Shown here: positions 6,661 to 14,998 of the stretch, in pieces
Layout: each line of letters opens with the position of its first letter
Numbering within the stretch: position 1 is the first letter of the stretch
Source: an uncultured Kangiella sp.
GTDB taxonomy: Bacteria; Pseudomonadota; Gammaproteobacteria; Enterobacterales; DSM-103792
Direction: 5' to 3'
NCBI GenBank assembly: GCA_946481205.1
Contig: CAMLNB010000051.1
Span: forward strand, 1 to 18,378
Length of the DNA: 18,378 bases
The notes under the pieces: generated by a model
The model's database searches: none
What the model saw: the letters and a program-made list of their open reading frames with translations, nothing else
Told to the model about the DNA's origin: nothing
Position numbers and translations under genes: made by a program

Positions 6661-8271
6661 TCAGGTGCCGCTACGAATATTCTCGTGAATGCCTTGGCTA
6701 CGCAGATAATCTTCGTAGTTGCCGCCGAAATCAATGATGCCTTCTGGCGTCATTTCGATAATACGGGTGGCCAGCGAGGATACGAACTCACGGTCGTGGC
6801 TGACGAAAATGAGCGTGCCGGGATAATTTTCCAGCGCCAGGTTCAGCGCCTCAATGGATTCCATATCAAGGTGGTTGGTCGGTTCGTCCATCACCATGAC
6901 ATTGGGCCGGGTCAGGATCAGTTTACCGAACAGCATGCGGCCCTGTTCGCCACCGGACAAAACCTTTACCGATTTGCCGATTTCATCGCTGGAGAACAGC
7001 ATCCGACCGAGCGTGCCACGTACCAGCATTTCACCGCCCTTGGTCCATTGCTGCATCCAGTCGAACAAGGTCCAGTCCTGGGCAAAGTCGGCGGCATGAT
7101 CTTGCGAGTAGTAGCCAACTTCGGCGCTGTCGGTCCATTTGACCGTACCGCTGCTTGGCGTCAGTTCGCCCATCAGGCAGCGCAGCAAGGTGGTTTTGCC
7201 GATACCGTTCGGACCGATGATGGCGACGCGATCACCGGCATCAATCTGCAGGCTGAAGTTCTTGATCAGCGGTGCGCTGCCTGGATAGGCATAAGTGAGC
7301 TTGTCGAGCGTGATCGCCTGACGGTGCAGCTTTTTGTTCTGATCAAACCGGATGAATGGGCTGACCCGGCTCGACGGTTTGACTTCTTCCAGTTCGATTT
7401 TCTTGATCTGGCGCGCACGCGAGGTGGCTTGTGCCGACTTGGAGGCGTTGGCCGAGAACCGGCTGACGAATTGTTGCAGTTCGGCAATCTGGGCTTTCTT
7501 CTTGGCGTTGTCAGCCAACAGACGATCGCGTGCGGCAGTCGAGGCCACCATGTAATCGTCGTAGTTGCCCGGGTACACACGCAGCTCGCCGTAATCCATA
7601 TCGGCCATGTGGGTGCAGACGCTGTTCAGGAAGTGACGATCGTGCGAGATGATGATCATCGTGCTGTTGCGCTCGTTGAGAATGCCTTCGAGCCAGCGAA
7701 TGGTGTTGATGTCGAGGTGGTTGGTCGGCTCATCGAGCAGCAACACATCCGGATCGGCAAACAAGGCTTGTGCAAGCAGCACACGCAGTTTCCAACCCGG
7801 GGCAACGGCGGTCATCGGGCCGAAATGTTGTTCCACCGGAATGCCAAGGCCGAGCAGCAATTCACCGGCGCGCGCTTCGGCGGTGTAACCGTCGTATTCG
7901 GCGAACTGCACTTCCAGTTCGGCCACTTTCATGCCGTCGGCTTCACTCATTTCCGGCAGCGCGTAAATGCGATCGCGTTCGGCGCGAATGCGGGCGAGTT
8001 CGGCATGGCCCATGATCACCGTATCGATTACGGTGAACTCTTCAAAGGCGAACTGATCCTGGCGCAGTTTGCCGAGCCGGACGTTCGGTTCCAGCATGAC
8101 TTGGCCCGCGGACGGTTCCAGATCGCCACCGAGGATTTTCATGAAGGTGGATTTGCCGCAGCCGTTGGCGCCGATCAGACCGTAGCGGTTGCGGTTACCA
8201 AAGTTGACGTTGACGTTTTCGAACAGGGGCTTGGCCCCGAATTGCATGGTGATATTGGCGGTAGCGATCAC
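6661..8271 (-). CDS. ybiT: ABC-F family ATPase YbiT
   Basis: The 536-aa product follows E. coli YbiT (530 aa, recalled from memory) from end to end, including MQFG.KPLFENV near the start and a [10 protein letters not shown]-terminus. Two ABC domains: Walker [10 protein letters not shown] (34-42) and GPNGIGKTT (353-361); Walker B with DEPTNHLD at 180-187 and 462-469; signature LSGGEQGRM in the second domain. In the first domain the signature place reads VAPGWKLR, as I recall for YbiT. The linker (about 245-310) is charged and Q/K-rich. There are no membrane helices: ABC-F proteins bind the ribosome, likely at the E site, and relieve stalled translation. The start is GTG 8271, which matches the family N-terminus; the ribosome binding site is weak (CGGAAC). 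The 185-bp leader holds a palindrome, competing hairpins and a small ORF. Confidence 0.95.
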   Translation of the reverse strand: MIATANITMQFGAKPLFENVNVNFGNRNRYGLIGANGCGKSTFMKILGGDLEPSAGQVMLEPNVRLGKLRQDQFAFEEFTVIDTVIMGHAELARIRAERDRIYALPEMSEADGMKVAELEVQFAEYDGYTAEARAGELLLGLGIPVEQHFGPMTAVAPGWKLRVLLAQALFADPDVLLLDEPTNHLDINTIRWLEGILNERNSTMIIISHDRHFLNSVCTHMADMDYGELRVYPGNYDDYMVASTAARDRLLADNAKKKAQIAELQQFVSRFSANASKSAQATSRARQIKKIELEEVKPSSRVSPFIRFDQNKKLHRQAITLDKLTYAYPGSAPLIKNFSLQIDAGDRVAIIGPNGIGKTTLLRCLMGELTPSSGTVKWTDSAEVGYYSQDHAADFAQDWTLFDWMQQWTKGGEMLVRGTLGRMLFSSDEIGKSVKVLSGGEQGRMLFGKLILTRPNVMVMDEPTNHLDMESIEALNLALENYPGTLIFVSHDREFVSSLATRIIEMTPEGIIDFGGNYEDYLRSQGIHENIRSGT

Positions 8272-8308
8272 AACAGGTTCCGGCGCGGCTGGGGTTTATC
8301 AAATGCCC

Positions 8309-8364
8309 GGCGGCCGATGTTGGTATGCAGTTACCAGTTGGGCGGCCGCCCGAAAAAGGGCGGC
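8309..8364 (-). promoter_or_regulatory. Two mutually exclusive GC-rich hairpins in the ybiT leader
   Basis: GCCGCCC (8345-8351) and GGGCGGC (8358-8364) form a 7-bp stem with a 6-nt loop that reads TTTTTC in the minus-strand RNA. Part of the same segment (CGGCCGCC, 8343-8350) can instead pair with GGCGGCCG at 8309-8316. The two pairings exclude each other, the layout of an attenuator or translational switch. The stem has no U-tract after it. Position is 38-93 bp upstream of the ybiT GTG. Confidence 0.4.
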
Positions 8365-8375
8365 GATTGTCTCAT
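8331..8375 (-). CDS. Possible 14-aa leader peptide upstream of ybiT
   Basis: ATG at 8375-8373 opens MRQSPPFFGRPPNW and stops with TAA at 8333-8331, 59 nt before the ybiT GTG. It overlaps the 7-bp hairpin entirely and contains Pro-Pro twice. ABC-F resistance and rescue genes are often controlled by short leader ORFs, and ABC-F factors act on stalled ribosomes, so a proline-rich leader is suggestive. Against it: there is no clear Shine-Dalgarno (the 15 nt upstream are ACTGAGCAATCCGGTC-like), and if the promoter at 8366-8394 is the real one, the ATG would not be transcribed. Low confidence. Confidence 0.2.
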   Translation of the reverse strand: MRQSPPFFGRPPNW

Positions 8376-8402
8376 GACCGGATTGCTCAGTCACTGAGCA
8401 AT
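8366..8402 (-). promoter_or_regulatory. 21-bp palindrome overlapping a candidate ybiT promoter
   Basis: ATTGCTCAGT (8382-8391) and ACTGAGCAAT (8393-8402) are perfect 10-bp arms around a single central C. On the minus strand GTGACT (8389-8394), at the centre of the palindrome, is followed after 17 nt by GACAAT (8366-8371), each matching four of six consensus bases of -35 and -10. An odd-centred palindrome on a -35 box is the arrangement of an operator for a dimeric repressor. The same sequence could also form a hairpin 54 nt after the receptor stop, so a terminator role is the alternative. Confidence 0.4.
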
Positions 8403-8456
8403 TTCGCCAGTTTTCCGGCTGTTGTTTGGGTCTGGTCCGCTGTTGCTGACGCGCGG

Positions 8457-10478
8457 CTACCAGCGCCAGCTCAGCCGCAGCCAGCTCTCGCGGCCACGGC
8501 CCGGCAGGCTGCGCTCGATCTGGCCTGCATCGTTGAGGCCGAAGCCGGCCAGGGCGCTGAGGGTGCGGTAGTCCTGGTCGAACAGGTTATTGATGGTCAG
8601 GCTCAGTTCGAGCGGTTCGGCCAGTGACCAGATCGCATGGGTACGCCAGAGCCAGTAGCCGTCCTGGTCTGGCAATTCATCAATGTGGCCGATGTACTCA
8701 GCAGCGATATGCCAGCTCCAATGGTCGGCGGCATAGCTGAGGTCGGTACCGCCCGAATGCCGCGGGGTGTTGTCTTCAGCAGATGATTGGCCGGTGCTGT
8801 TGCCAAGCGACTCATCGACATCGGCAATCCAGCTCAATTGCACACGGCTGCGCCACTGCGAGCCGAGCGGCAGTAGCCAGTCCAGTTCGGCGCCGCGTAC
8901 TTTCAGCTCGCCTGTGTTGGTGAATTGCCGCAGCCCCGGCGCGATAAATTCTGAGGTGATTTGATCGCGTATGGTCTGTTCAAACACGGACGCTTCGAGC
9001 CGCCATTGCGCTGACTCATGCAGCCATTGCAGTTCGCTGGTGCGGCTGTGTACGGCATCGAGATCGGCGTTGCCGAGTGATACCGGATTTCCGGTAGTGA
9101 ATAGCTCATTGAGTGCCGGCGCGCGATAGGCGCGGCCGAACATCAGCTTGATCGTGTCCTGTTCGCTGGCATGGAATTGCACAGCGAGACGTGGACTGGT
9201 TGCAGAACCGAAATCGCCGTACTTGTCATAACGAACACCGAGCGTGGTCTGCCATTGTGTTGACCATTGCTGCTGGCCTTGCAGATACACGCCAGTGATA
9301 TCGCGATCAGTTGGCGGCATCAGTGGGTTGACGGCCTGCACAGAGCCGACGTAAGCGCCATCAGTCAGTCGGTAGTTGGAGTACAGCGAAGCCTGCTCGA
9401 TTTCTTCCGATGACCGGCGCAAACCGGCATTGAATGTCTGTGTTGCGGAGTGCCGATACTCGGCATCAAAGGTAACGGTATCCACCGCCATTTCGACCAA
9501 AAAACCACCGAGCCAATCGGCAGCAAGGAAAGTGCCCGTGCCCTGTTCAGCGCGATTGGCGTAGCTGTACTGGTCAATCAGCGTGCGGCTCAGTTGGCTG
9601 CTGAATTGCCAGTTACCGTCGGTACTTTGCCATTGTCCGCGTAAACCGGTTTCGCGGACATCCTGTTCGGTTCTGTTGTCCGGGTGAACAAAGTTGACCT
9701 GGTAGAACGCATCGAGTTGCTGCGACGAGCTGCGGCCATACAATTCAAACTGGCGATAGCCCAGCATTGCTGACCAGTCATTGGCCTCGACCGGATCGCG
9801 AATGCTGCTGACACGATCATTGACATCAAAAATATCCGTGTAGCGCTGACCATCTGATTGCAGATGATTGAGGTGGGCATTGCCGCGCCAATCGTCTGTG
9901 TTGAACGAGGCGCTGACGCTGGCTTCTCTGGCGCCATTATTGCCGACGCCAAGATACGCCTGGTTGGCATCGGTGCGGCTGATGATATTGATCACGCCGA
10001 GCAGGGCGCTGGAACCATACAGTGCCGAACCGGGACCGCGGATGATCTCAACACGCTCGGCGTTTGCCAGCGAATGCTGGAACATCTGCGCGGTGCCACC
10101 GTTGTAGGGATTGTTGAGGCGACGACCATCTACCATCAGCAGCAGCATGGTGTTGTAGTCATCACGGATGCCGCGGCTTTCGTAGCTGTCCAACCACGGA
10201 CTGGTGCCGCTGTTGCGGTAGCTGCGCATGCCCGGGACGTAAGCCAGCAGTTCCGCGAGGGTACGTATGCCCATCCGGCGCAGATCGGCTTCGGTGAAAA
10301 CGGTGACAGCACTGGCGGCATCGCGCAGCTTCTGGCTGCTGCGTGAGGCCACGGTGACCTGAATCTGAGTCAGTTCTTCCAGCGACAATTCAAACAGCTG
10401 ATTGACATCACTGGCGTTGAGGTGCGGCGGCGTCAACAAGGCGCCGAGCCAAGCGAAGACCGCTGCTTTCGTTGGCAT
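8457..10478 (-). CDS. TonB-dependent outer-membrane receptor
   Basis: ATG 10478 has GGGAG about 7 nt upstream. The 673-aa product begins with a signal peptide (about 1-22). Residues about 48-168 are the plug domain: SAVTVFTEADLRRMGIRTLAELLAYVPGM (pattern noted in pieces: DLRRMGIRTLAELL, 65-78), SRGIRDDYNTMLLLMVDGRRLN and the classic ERVEIIRGPGSALYGSSALL with GVINIISR. The rest (about 175-673) alternates polar and aromatic residues as expected for a 22-strand barrel and ends in an aromatic residue (W), as outer-membrane proteins do. It imports a scarce nutrient using TonB energy. The substrate cannot be told from sequence; DVNQLFELSLEELTQIQVTVAS before the plug is common in receptors of the cobalamin/siderophore/unknown group. 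The upstream gap holds a -10-like TATACT and a dyad. Confidence 0.9.
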   Translation of the reverse strand: MPTKAAVFAWLGALLTPPHLNASDVNQLFELSLEELTQIQVTVASRSSQKLRDAASAVTVFTEADLRRMGIRTLAELLAYVPGMRSYRNSGTSPWLDSYESRGIRDDYNTMLLLMVDGRRLNNPYNGGTAQMFQHSLANAERVEIIRGPGSALYGSSALLGVINIISRTDANQAYLGVGNNGAREASVSASFNTDDWRGNAHLNHLQSDGQRYTDIFDVNDRVSSIRDPVEANDWSAMLGYRQFELYGRSSSQQLDAFYQVNFVHPDNRTEQDVRETGLRGQWQSTDGNWQFSSQLSRTLIDQYSYANRAEQGTGTFLAADWLGGFLVEMAVDTVTFDAEYRHSATQTFNAGLRRSSEEIEQASLYSNYRLTDGAYVGSVQAVNPLMPPTDRDITGVYLQGQQQWSTQWQTTLGVRYDKYGDFGSATSPRLAVQFHASEQDTIKLMFGRAYRAPALNELFTTGNPVSLGNADLDAVHSRTSELQWLHESAQWRLEASVFEQTIRDQITSEFIAPGLRQFTNTGELKVRGAELDWLLPLGSQWRSRVQLSWIADVDESLGNSTGQSSAEDNTPRHSGGTDLSYAADHWSWHIAAEYIGHIDELPDQDGYWLWRTHAIWSLAEPLELSLTINNLFDQDYRTLSALAGFGLNDAGQIERSLPGRGRESWLRLSWRW

Positions 10479-10508
10479 CGTGCACTCCCGGTCCGATCGA
10501 CACGCAGA

Positions 10509-10543
10509 AGTATAGATCTGCCAGAGGAAACCAGCCGTGGCAG
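10509..10543 (-). promoter_or_regulatory. Candidate -10 box and dyad upstream of the TonB receptor
   Basis: TATACT on the minus strand (10509-10514) lies 30 nt upstream of the receptor ATG. No good -35 box is found at the usual distance. In its place is a dyad, CTGCCA (10518-10523) and TGGCAG (10538-10543) with 14 bp between. A promoter with a poor -35 box and an overlapping dyad suggests a regulated promoter; the factor is unknown. Confidence 0.35.
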
Positions 10544-10590
10544 GGGTCTCGAATCCAATGCCATAGCGGCTGTGGCAAGCTTGCCGGGAT

Positions 10591-10615
10591 GCGGCGCTGC
10601 AACACGCAGCGCCGC
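10591..10615 (-). terminator. Strong hairpin 6 nt after the DUF5916 gene
   Basis: GCGGCGCTGC (10591-10600) and GCAGCGCCGC (10606-10615) make a perfect 10-bp GC-rich stem with a 5-nt loop, 6 nt beyond the minus-strand stop. No U-tract follows; a further 12-bp palindrome GGCAAGCTTGCC lies at 10574-10585. It probably marks the 3' end of the DUF5916 mRNA, by Rho-dependent ending or by blocking exonucleases. Confidence 0.55.
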
Positions 10616-10621
10616 CGTGGT

Positions 10622-12862
10622 TCAGTACTGGAGCCGCAGCTTGACCAGCAGCTGATCGGCATCGCGCAAGGCAAGCGCGTCATCGAACATTTCGCCGGGC
10701 GAATCGGCGCCGTCATTGCGCTCCGAGAATCCGCCGCGGGCATAGACGACAAACAGATCGGACAGCGAGCCGAGCTTGTAGCGGTAACGCAGCTGCAGGC
10801 CAAACGTATTGATGTTCAGGTCGGCCACCGGCGTACCGGCGGCCAGCATCTGCTCATTGACCAGGTCATAGCGCATGCCGTGATCGGCGGCGATGGCCAG
10901 CCACTGGGTTTTCAAGCGCAGCTCATGCTGATCAGTCGGGAACCAGCTCAGCGCCAGACTGGCGTTATACATATCGCGCTTGTAGCGAGTGAAGGTGTTG
11001 TCTTGTTCCCAGATCAACCAGTCCGGGCTGTTGCGTTGTTCGATCAAGCCTTCAATGGTCAGGTTGTCACCAAAATAATGCGTGTGCAGCAACCAGAACT
11101 GATCGAACGGTTCGCTCAGACCCTCTTCTTGACTGAAGTAACCGATTTCCCATGCGCTGTCGCCGCGCCGCGTCGTCGACAGAAACGCTTCAATTGTGGT
11201 CTTGCCCGGCATATCCCAGTTGCCGTTGCCACGTGAGATCAAATCGTCTTCACCGGCTTGCTGATAGATCGCTTCAATCTCGGCGTAATCGCCTTCTTGG
11301 CCACGCAAGCGAGTGGTCAGGCGCGCCATGTCACCGATGTCATCACCTTGCTGGTTGCGGCGGGGTTTGACCTTGCCTTCCCATTCGACTTCCCGCACCA
11401 ACGCGTCATTGCTGAAACCCGTTTGTACCCAGCGCGATTGCCACGCCAACTGGCGAAGGTTGCCGCGCTGCCAATAACCCATGTCGTTGATGATCAGATC
11501 GTCGCCGTAGCTGACCGCTTCAAACGTATGCTGCGATGCCACCGACGGGTTGATATCCAATGTCAGCCAGCCGCCGTCACCGCGCTTGTGATCAGCGAGC
11601 AGGCCAGAGCCGGTATCAATCTCACTGCGCAAAGCCTGCATACGAAAGCGTACGCTGTCACTGAATTCGGTTTCGATGTCGGCACCGTGCACGGTGGCTT
11701 CGCGCTCAAGGAACGGGCTTTCGGTGTTCAACAACAGATAGCCGAGCTGCAGATCACCAAATCGATACTTGGGCCGCAGCGCCTGAAAGCGGCGACCGAT
11801 GTCATCGTTATAATCGGCTTCTTGAGCGCCAAGGTAACTGAGTGAGCCGCTCCCGTTGGCCGTACGCATCTTGACTGCAGCATCAATATCCGCGATGCCT
11901 TTGCCATCGTCGCGTGAGCCGCCGATGCGGCGGGTGTAAATCAGCTGACCGCTGTCCGGCAAGGCGAAAACAAAGTCGTCATTGTTCTCGGTGAAGAACG
12001 GCCGCTTGTCGGAGAAGAACACTTCGATGGCGGAAAAATCCACTACCAGATCGTCGCTTTCGACCTGACCGAAATCCGGATTCAAGGCACCGACCAGCTG
12101 GAACGACGGCGACGGTTTGTAGAACACATCGAGACCCGCGCGAGTCTTGGTGTCGTTGTTGACGTTGTCATACAGCACGCTGGCATACGGATAAACGTGC
12201 GACTGCGATGCCGAGTAGGCAGGGATCTCCACCTTGGCAAAGGTACTGACGAAATCACTCTGCGAGAACCGCAGGGCAGGGAAGGCGTAGCGCTCGCTGC
12301 GGGCTTTCAGTACGCGATCAAGATAGATGCCGATGGTGCGGGTCTGGCCATCGACCGGATCCATTGCGGTAATGGTCCAGGGAATCAGCATTTCCACCGA
12401 CCAGCTGTGCTCGGTTTCGTGCACGGCGTACTGCCAGTCGCCATCCCAGTCGTTGCGAAAACTGTTGCGGGTAGCAATGCCGTCTTCGATGTCGCCGGCC
12501 AGGCTGACGGTGAAGTTATAAGCCGTTTGGCCTTTGCCGTCGTAATCGACAATCAGATTAACCCGATCCGCTGCGCCGATTTGATCGCGCTGGGCTTTGG
12601 GTTTGGTGCGCAGCAAATCGGCCGGATGCTCAATCTCGAACGCGACCGCCAACCCTTCTGGGTGCGACAACAGTTTGACCTGTTGCTGATAACCCGGACG
12701 CTCCTGGGTGTAGGGTTCGACTGTGACGAATTGATCGAAGGTCTTGGCATCGCGCCAAACGGCCTCGTCGGCCTTGCCGTCAACGGTAATCGCGGAAGCG
12801 TGACTCAAGCTGGCGGCCAAACCACTACACAGCAGGACAACGACGGACGGCAAGGCATTCAT
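10622..12862 (-). CDS. CBM9-like / DUF5916 outer-membrane protein
   Basis: The 746-aa product starts with a signal peptide (MNALPSVVVLLCSGLAASLS, cleavage likely after HASA at 24). Residues about 25-215 form a carbohydrate-binding family 9-like beta-sandwich (ITVDGKADEAVWRDA, then VNLIVDYDGKGQTAYNFTV and WSVEMLIPW). Residues about 225-746 are a DUF5916 barrel with the signature LNPDFGQVESDDLVVDF (260-276) followed by FFSDKRPFFTENN (282-294). It ends LRLQY, an aromatic C-terminus typical of outer-membrane barrels. Family members sit in gammaproteobacterial and Bacteroidota genomes, and their role is not established; surface glycan or peptide handling is a guess. The ribosome binding site of ATG 12862 is weak and I found no good promoter in the 168-bp gap upstream. 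It precedes the TonB receptor on the same strand, but a strong hairpin lies between them. Confidence 0.85.
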   Translation of the reverse strand: MNALPSVVVLLCSGLAASLSHASAITVDGKADEAVWRDAKTFDQFVTVEPYTQERPGYQQQVKLLSHPEGLAVAFEIEHPADLLRTKPKAQRDQIGAADRVNLIVDYDGKGQTAYNFTVSLAGDIEDGIATRNSFRNDWDGDWQYAVHETEHSWSVEMLIPWTITAMDPVDGQTRTIGIYLDRVLKARSERYAFPALRFSQSDFVSTFAKVEIPAYSASQSHVYPYASVLYDNVNNDTKTRAGLDVFYKPSPSFQLVGALNPDFGQVESDDLVVDFSAIEVFFSDKRPFFTENNDDFVFALPDSGQLIYTRRIGGSRDDGKGIADIDAAVKMRTANGSGSLSYLGAQEADYNDDIGRRFQALRPKYRFGDLQLGYLLLNTESPFLEREATVHGADIETEFSDSVRFRMQALRSEIDTGSGLLADHKRGDGGWLTLDINPSVASQHTFEAVSYGDDLIINDMGYWQRGNLRQLAWQSRWVQTGFSNDALVREVEWEGKVKPRRNQQGDDIGDMARLTTRLRGQEGDYAEIEAIYQQAGEDDLISRGNGNWDMPGKTTIEAFLSTTRRGDSAWEIGYFSQEEGLSEPFDQFWLLHTHYFGDNLTIEGLIEQRNSPDWLIWEQDNTFTRYKRDMYNASLALSWFPTDQHELRLKTQWLAIAADHGMRYDLVNEQMLAAGTPVADLNINTFGLQLRYRYKLGSLSDLFVVYARGGFSERNDGADSPGEMFDDALALRDADQLLVKLRLQY

Positions 12863-13030
12863 TTGAGATGGCGAACAGGCAAGCTGGTGACAGCGGTCGG
12901 CGCATGCTACCGGAGCGCCGCCCGCGCCGACACCGAAAAAATGTCACAACATCTTTTCTGCTTTGCTACCAATCGAGCCGGCTTGCCAGCTCTTTCTGGG
13001 CGTCTATACAGGTGACGAGGTGGTCGGAGC

Positions 13031-13387
13031 TTAGCGAATGGCGGCCACCAGCTGAACCTCCACCCTGTAGCCGGGATGGGCCAGTTTGGCCTCCACGCAA
13101 GCACGGACCGGCGCGGTTCCGGCGGGAATCCAGTCATCCCAAACGGCATTGAAAGCGTCAATGTCGCGAATGTCGGCGAGATAGATGGTGGCCATGAGGA
13201 TGCGCTCGTTGCTGCTGCCGACGCTGAGCAGTTGTTGCGCAACACTGTGCAGCAGCTCTTTACTCTGCTCGGTGATATCAGCAGTGAGGCTGCTGGGCAC
13301 TTCAACGAGATAAACCGTGCCGCCATGCACAACAATATCGGACCAACGCTTCGTTGTGCCGAACCGTTGAATGGTTGACTGTGTCAC
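13031..13387 (-). CDS. RidA/Rid2-type protein (YjgF/YER057c/UK114 family)
   Basis: The start is GTG 13387, because AAGGAG (plus-strand 13395-13400) lies 7 nt upstream; the longer ATG at 13423 falls inside a hairpin and adds residues outside the fold. The product is 118 aa, a normal family length. It has the hydrophobic core VVHGGTVYL (20-27 region), ILMATIYLADI (63-73), AVWDDWIPAG (81-90), and PVRACVEAKL (93-102) with R95 at the position of the arginine that binds the substrate carboxylate, plus E110. RidA deaminates reactive 2-aminoacrylate and related imines to oxoacids and ammonia. The AVWDDW/APVRACVEAKL pattern is closer to the Rid2 (YoaB-like) branch than to E. coli RidA, for which activity varies. 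It sits 55 bp after the aminopeptidase gene and probably shares its transcript. Confidence 0.88.
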   Translation of the reverse strand: MTQSTIQRFGTTKRWSDIVVHGGTVYLVEVPSSLTADITEQSKELLHSVAQQLLSVGSSNERILMATIYLADIRDIDAFNAVWDDWIPAGTAPVRACVEAKLAHPGYRVEVQLVAAIR

Positions 13388-13401
13388 CCGGAAACTCCTT
13401 G

Positions 13402-13427
13402 GCGCGTGCGCCGCATGACGCACGCGC
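13402..13427 (-). repeat. Hairpin between the aminopeptidase and RidA genes
   Basis: GCGCGTGCG (13402-13410) pairs perfectly with CGCACGCGC (13419-13427) around an 8-nt loop. It lies between the aminopeptidase stop (15 nt before) and the RidA ribosome binding site (1 nt after). With no U-tract it could reduce read-through, stabilise the upstream message, or slow RidA translation. Confidence 0.5.
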
Positions 13428-13442
13428 GGCTGATGAGCGTTT

Positions 13443-14960
13443 CTATCGAATCACTGTGCTTTGCACGTATTGCTCCAAGAGCCGTACACCAAAACCGACG
13501 GCGCCCTTGGGCACGGTTGGACTGTCAGTTTCTGCCCAAGCCATGCCGGCGATGTCCAGATGCGCCCACGGCGTTTCCGGTTTGATGAATTCGGCAATGA
13601 ACTGGGCGCCGAGACTGGCACCGGCATTGCCGCCTTCGACACCATTCTTTATGTCAGCGACATCGGACTTGATGGCTTTGGCGTGGCTGTCAATCAAGGG
13701 CAGGCGCCACAGCGGTTCGCCGCTGACTTCGCCAGCTTGGGTCAGCGTAGCGGCCAGCGCGTCATTTCGCGTCAGCAGCGCCGCAAAATCACTGCCAAGT
13801 GCCGCACGGGCCGCGCCGGTCAAGGTCGCAATAGACAGTTGTGCGCGAGGTTGCCAGCGGGTTTGGGCATACCAGCTGGCGTCTGCCAGAACCAGACGAC
13901 CTTCCGCATCGGTACTCATGATCTCAATGGTTTTTCCATTCATTGCGCGGAGCACATCGCCAGGGCGAATGGCATTGCCATCAGGCATGTTTTCCGCCAA
14001 GGCCGCGATGGCAACCAGATTAACCGGCAGTTCCTGTTTGGCAACGGCCAGTGCGGTGCCGACCGCAGCAGCTGCACCTGCCATGTCATAGCGCATTTTC
14101 CACATGCCTGCGCCGGGCTTGATCGAAATGCCGCCGGTGTCGAAGGTAATGCCTTTGCCAGTGATGACGATGGGCTGCTCATTGGCTTTGCCGGTGTAGT
14201 GGACGATCAGCATACGCGGCGGTCTTGGGCTGCCTTGACCGACACCGAGCATGGCGCCCATGCCGAGTTTTCGCATGGCGCTAACATCGAGCACTTCAAT
14301 CTTGACGTTGCGCAGGTTCTTGAACTGGTTGCGCGTCTGTTCAACAAACCATTCTGGCGACTTGATATTTGATGGTTCCGAAATCAGGTTGCGCGCCAGG
14401 TGCACGCCTTCTGCCAATGCCTGACCCTGTTTGCTCCATCGTTTCTGGCTCACAGTAGCATCGATGCTGGCGATCAGCAGCGCTTGGCTGGTGTCCGCTT
14501 TTTTGCTCTTGTAGTCCTCAAAGCGAAAATCCTGCAGTGCCGCACCGGTGGCAACGGTTTCAGCATCTGCCAGCGTCGGCGGTAAAACGACGATCGCATG
14601 ATCGGTCAGCGTGGTCGTGCGCTTGGCGGCTTCACCGCCAAAATTCTCCAGCGCGATGCGGTCAGGTGTTTTTTCGCCAAGCCCGATCACTGTGATGCTA
14701 TCGAACGGAGCCAGCGCGTAGAAACTTTGGCTGCTGCCGGATTCACCTTTGAAGCCGGCGGCACGCAGTGCCAGCGCCAACGCACCGTTGGTCTTGCGAT
14801 CAATATCGGCAGCCAATGGTGTCAACGCAGCATCTTTAGCAACGGCCACTACGACATGGCCGTTGTCAGGCAATTGAGAACCGGTGAAACGAATTTCTCG
14901 TGCTTCGCTACTGACGGATGCCACCAACAAGCTTGCAACGGAGACGACACGGAGAAACAT
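13443..14960 (-). CDS. Secreted leucyl aminopeptidase, family M17
   Basis: ATG 14960 has AGGAG (plus-strand 14966-14970) 5 nt upstream. The product is 505 aa, close to E. coli PepA (503). Residues 1-20 look like a signal peptide, so this copy is exported, unlike the cytoplasmic PepA. The N-terminal domain (about 20-170) is variable; the catalytic domain holds GKGITFDTGGISIKP (268-282), YDMAGAA (291-297) and the M17 signature as STDAEGRLVLAD (349-360; usually NTDAEGRL). Metal-ligand equivalents K269, D274, D292, D351, E353 and the catalytic K281 and R355 are all present, so it should be an active two-metal enzyme that trims N-terminal residues from peptides. A sigma-70 promoter lies 39 nt upstream. 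The RidA gene follows. In the periplasm it would supply amino acids that the downstream dehydrogenase complex degrades. Confidence 0.93.
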   Translation of the reverse strand: MFLRVVSVASLLVASVSSEAREIRFTGSQLPDNGHVVVAVAKDAALTPLAADIDRKTNGALALALRAAGFKGESGSSQSFYALAPFDSITVIGLGEKTPDRIALENFGGEAAKRTTTLTDHAIVVLPPTLADAETVATGAALQDFRFEDYKSKKADTSQALLIASIDATVSQKRWSKQGQALAEGVHLARNLISEPSNIKSPEWFVEQTRNQFKNLRNVKIEVLDVSAMRKLGMGAMLGVGQGSPRPPRMLIVHYTGKANEQPIVITGKGITFDTGGISIKPGAGMWKMRYDMAGAAAAVGTALAVAKQELPVNLVAIAALAENMPDGNAIRPGDVLRAMNGKTIEIMSTDAEGRLVLADASWYAQTRWQPRAQLSIATLTGAARAALGSDFAALLTRNDALAATLTQAGEVSGEPLWRLPLIDSHAKAIKSDVADIKNGVEGGNAGASLGAQFIAEFIKPETPWAHLDIAGMAWAETDSPTVPKGAVGFGVRLLEQYVQSTVIR

Positions 14961-14998
14961 AAAAACTCCTGACGGTGAGCTCGGGAACGCGTCAGCAA

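Noticed and set aside
7785..7805. Missing LSGG signature in the first ABC domain of YbiT
   Set aside because: VAPGWKLR at this place is, as I recall, the normal YbiT sequence, so it is not a defect of this copy.
6631..8397. 588-aa plus-strand ORF opposite ybiT
   Set aside because: It is antisense to a gene matched end to end by YbiT; composition (many His, Val, Gly, Gln) is that of a shadow frame.
8382..8402. Intrinsic terminator of the TonB receptor gene
   Set aside because: The stem is good but no U-tract follows on the minus strand, and the odd-centred symmetry plus the -35 overlap fit an operator at least as well; kept as a regulatory candidate.
12863..13030. Small gene or promoter in the gap before the DUF5916 gene
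   Set aside because: No ORF with a ribosome binding site, and no hexamer pair with proper spacing was found; TATAGA-like bases near 13015 lack a partner -35.
13388..13423. ATG 13423 as the RidA start
   Set aside because: GTG 13387 has an AAGGAG at the right distance, while 13423 sits inside the hairpin and adds residues not found in the family.
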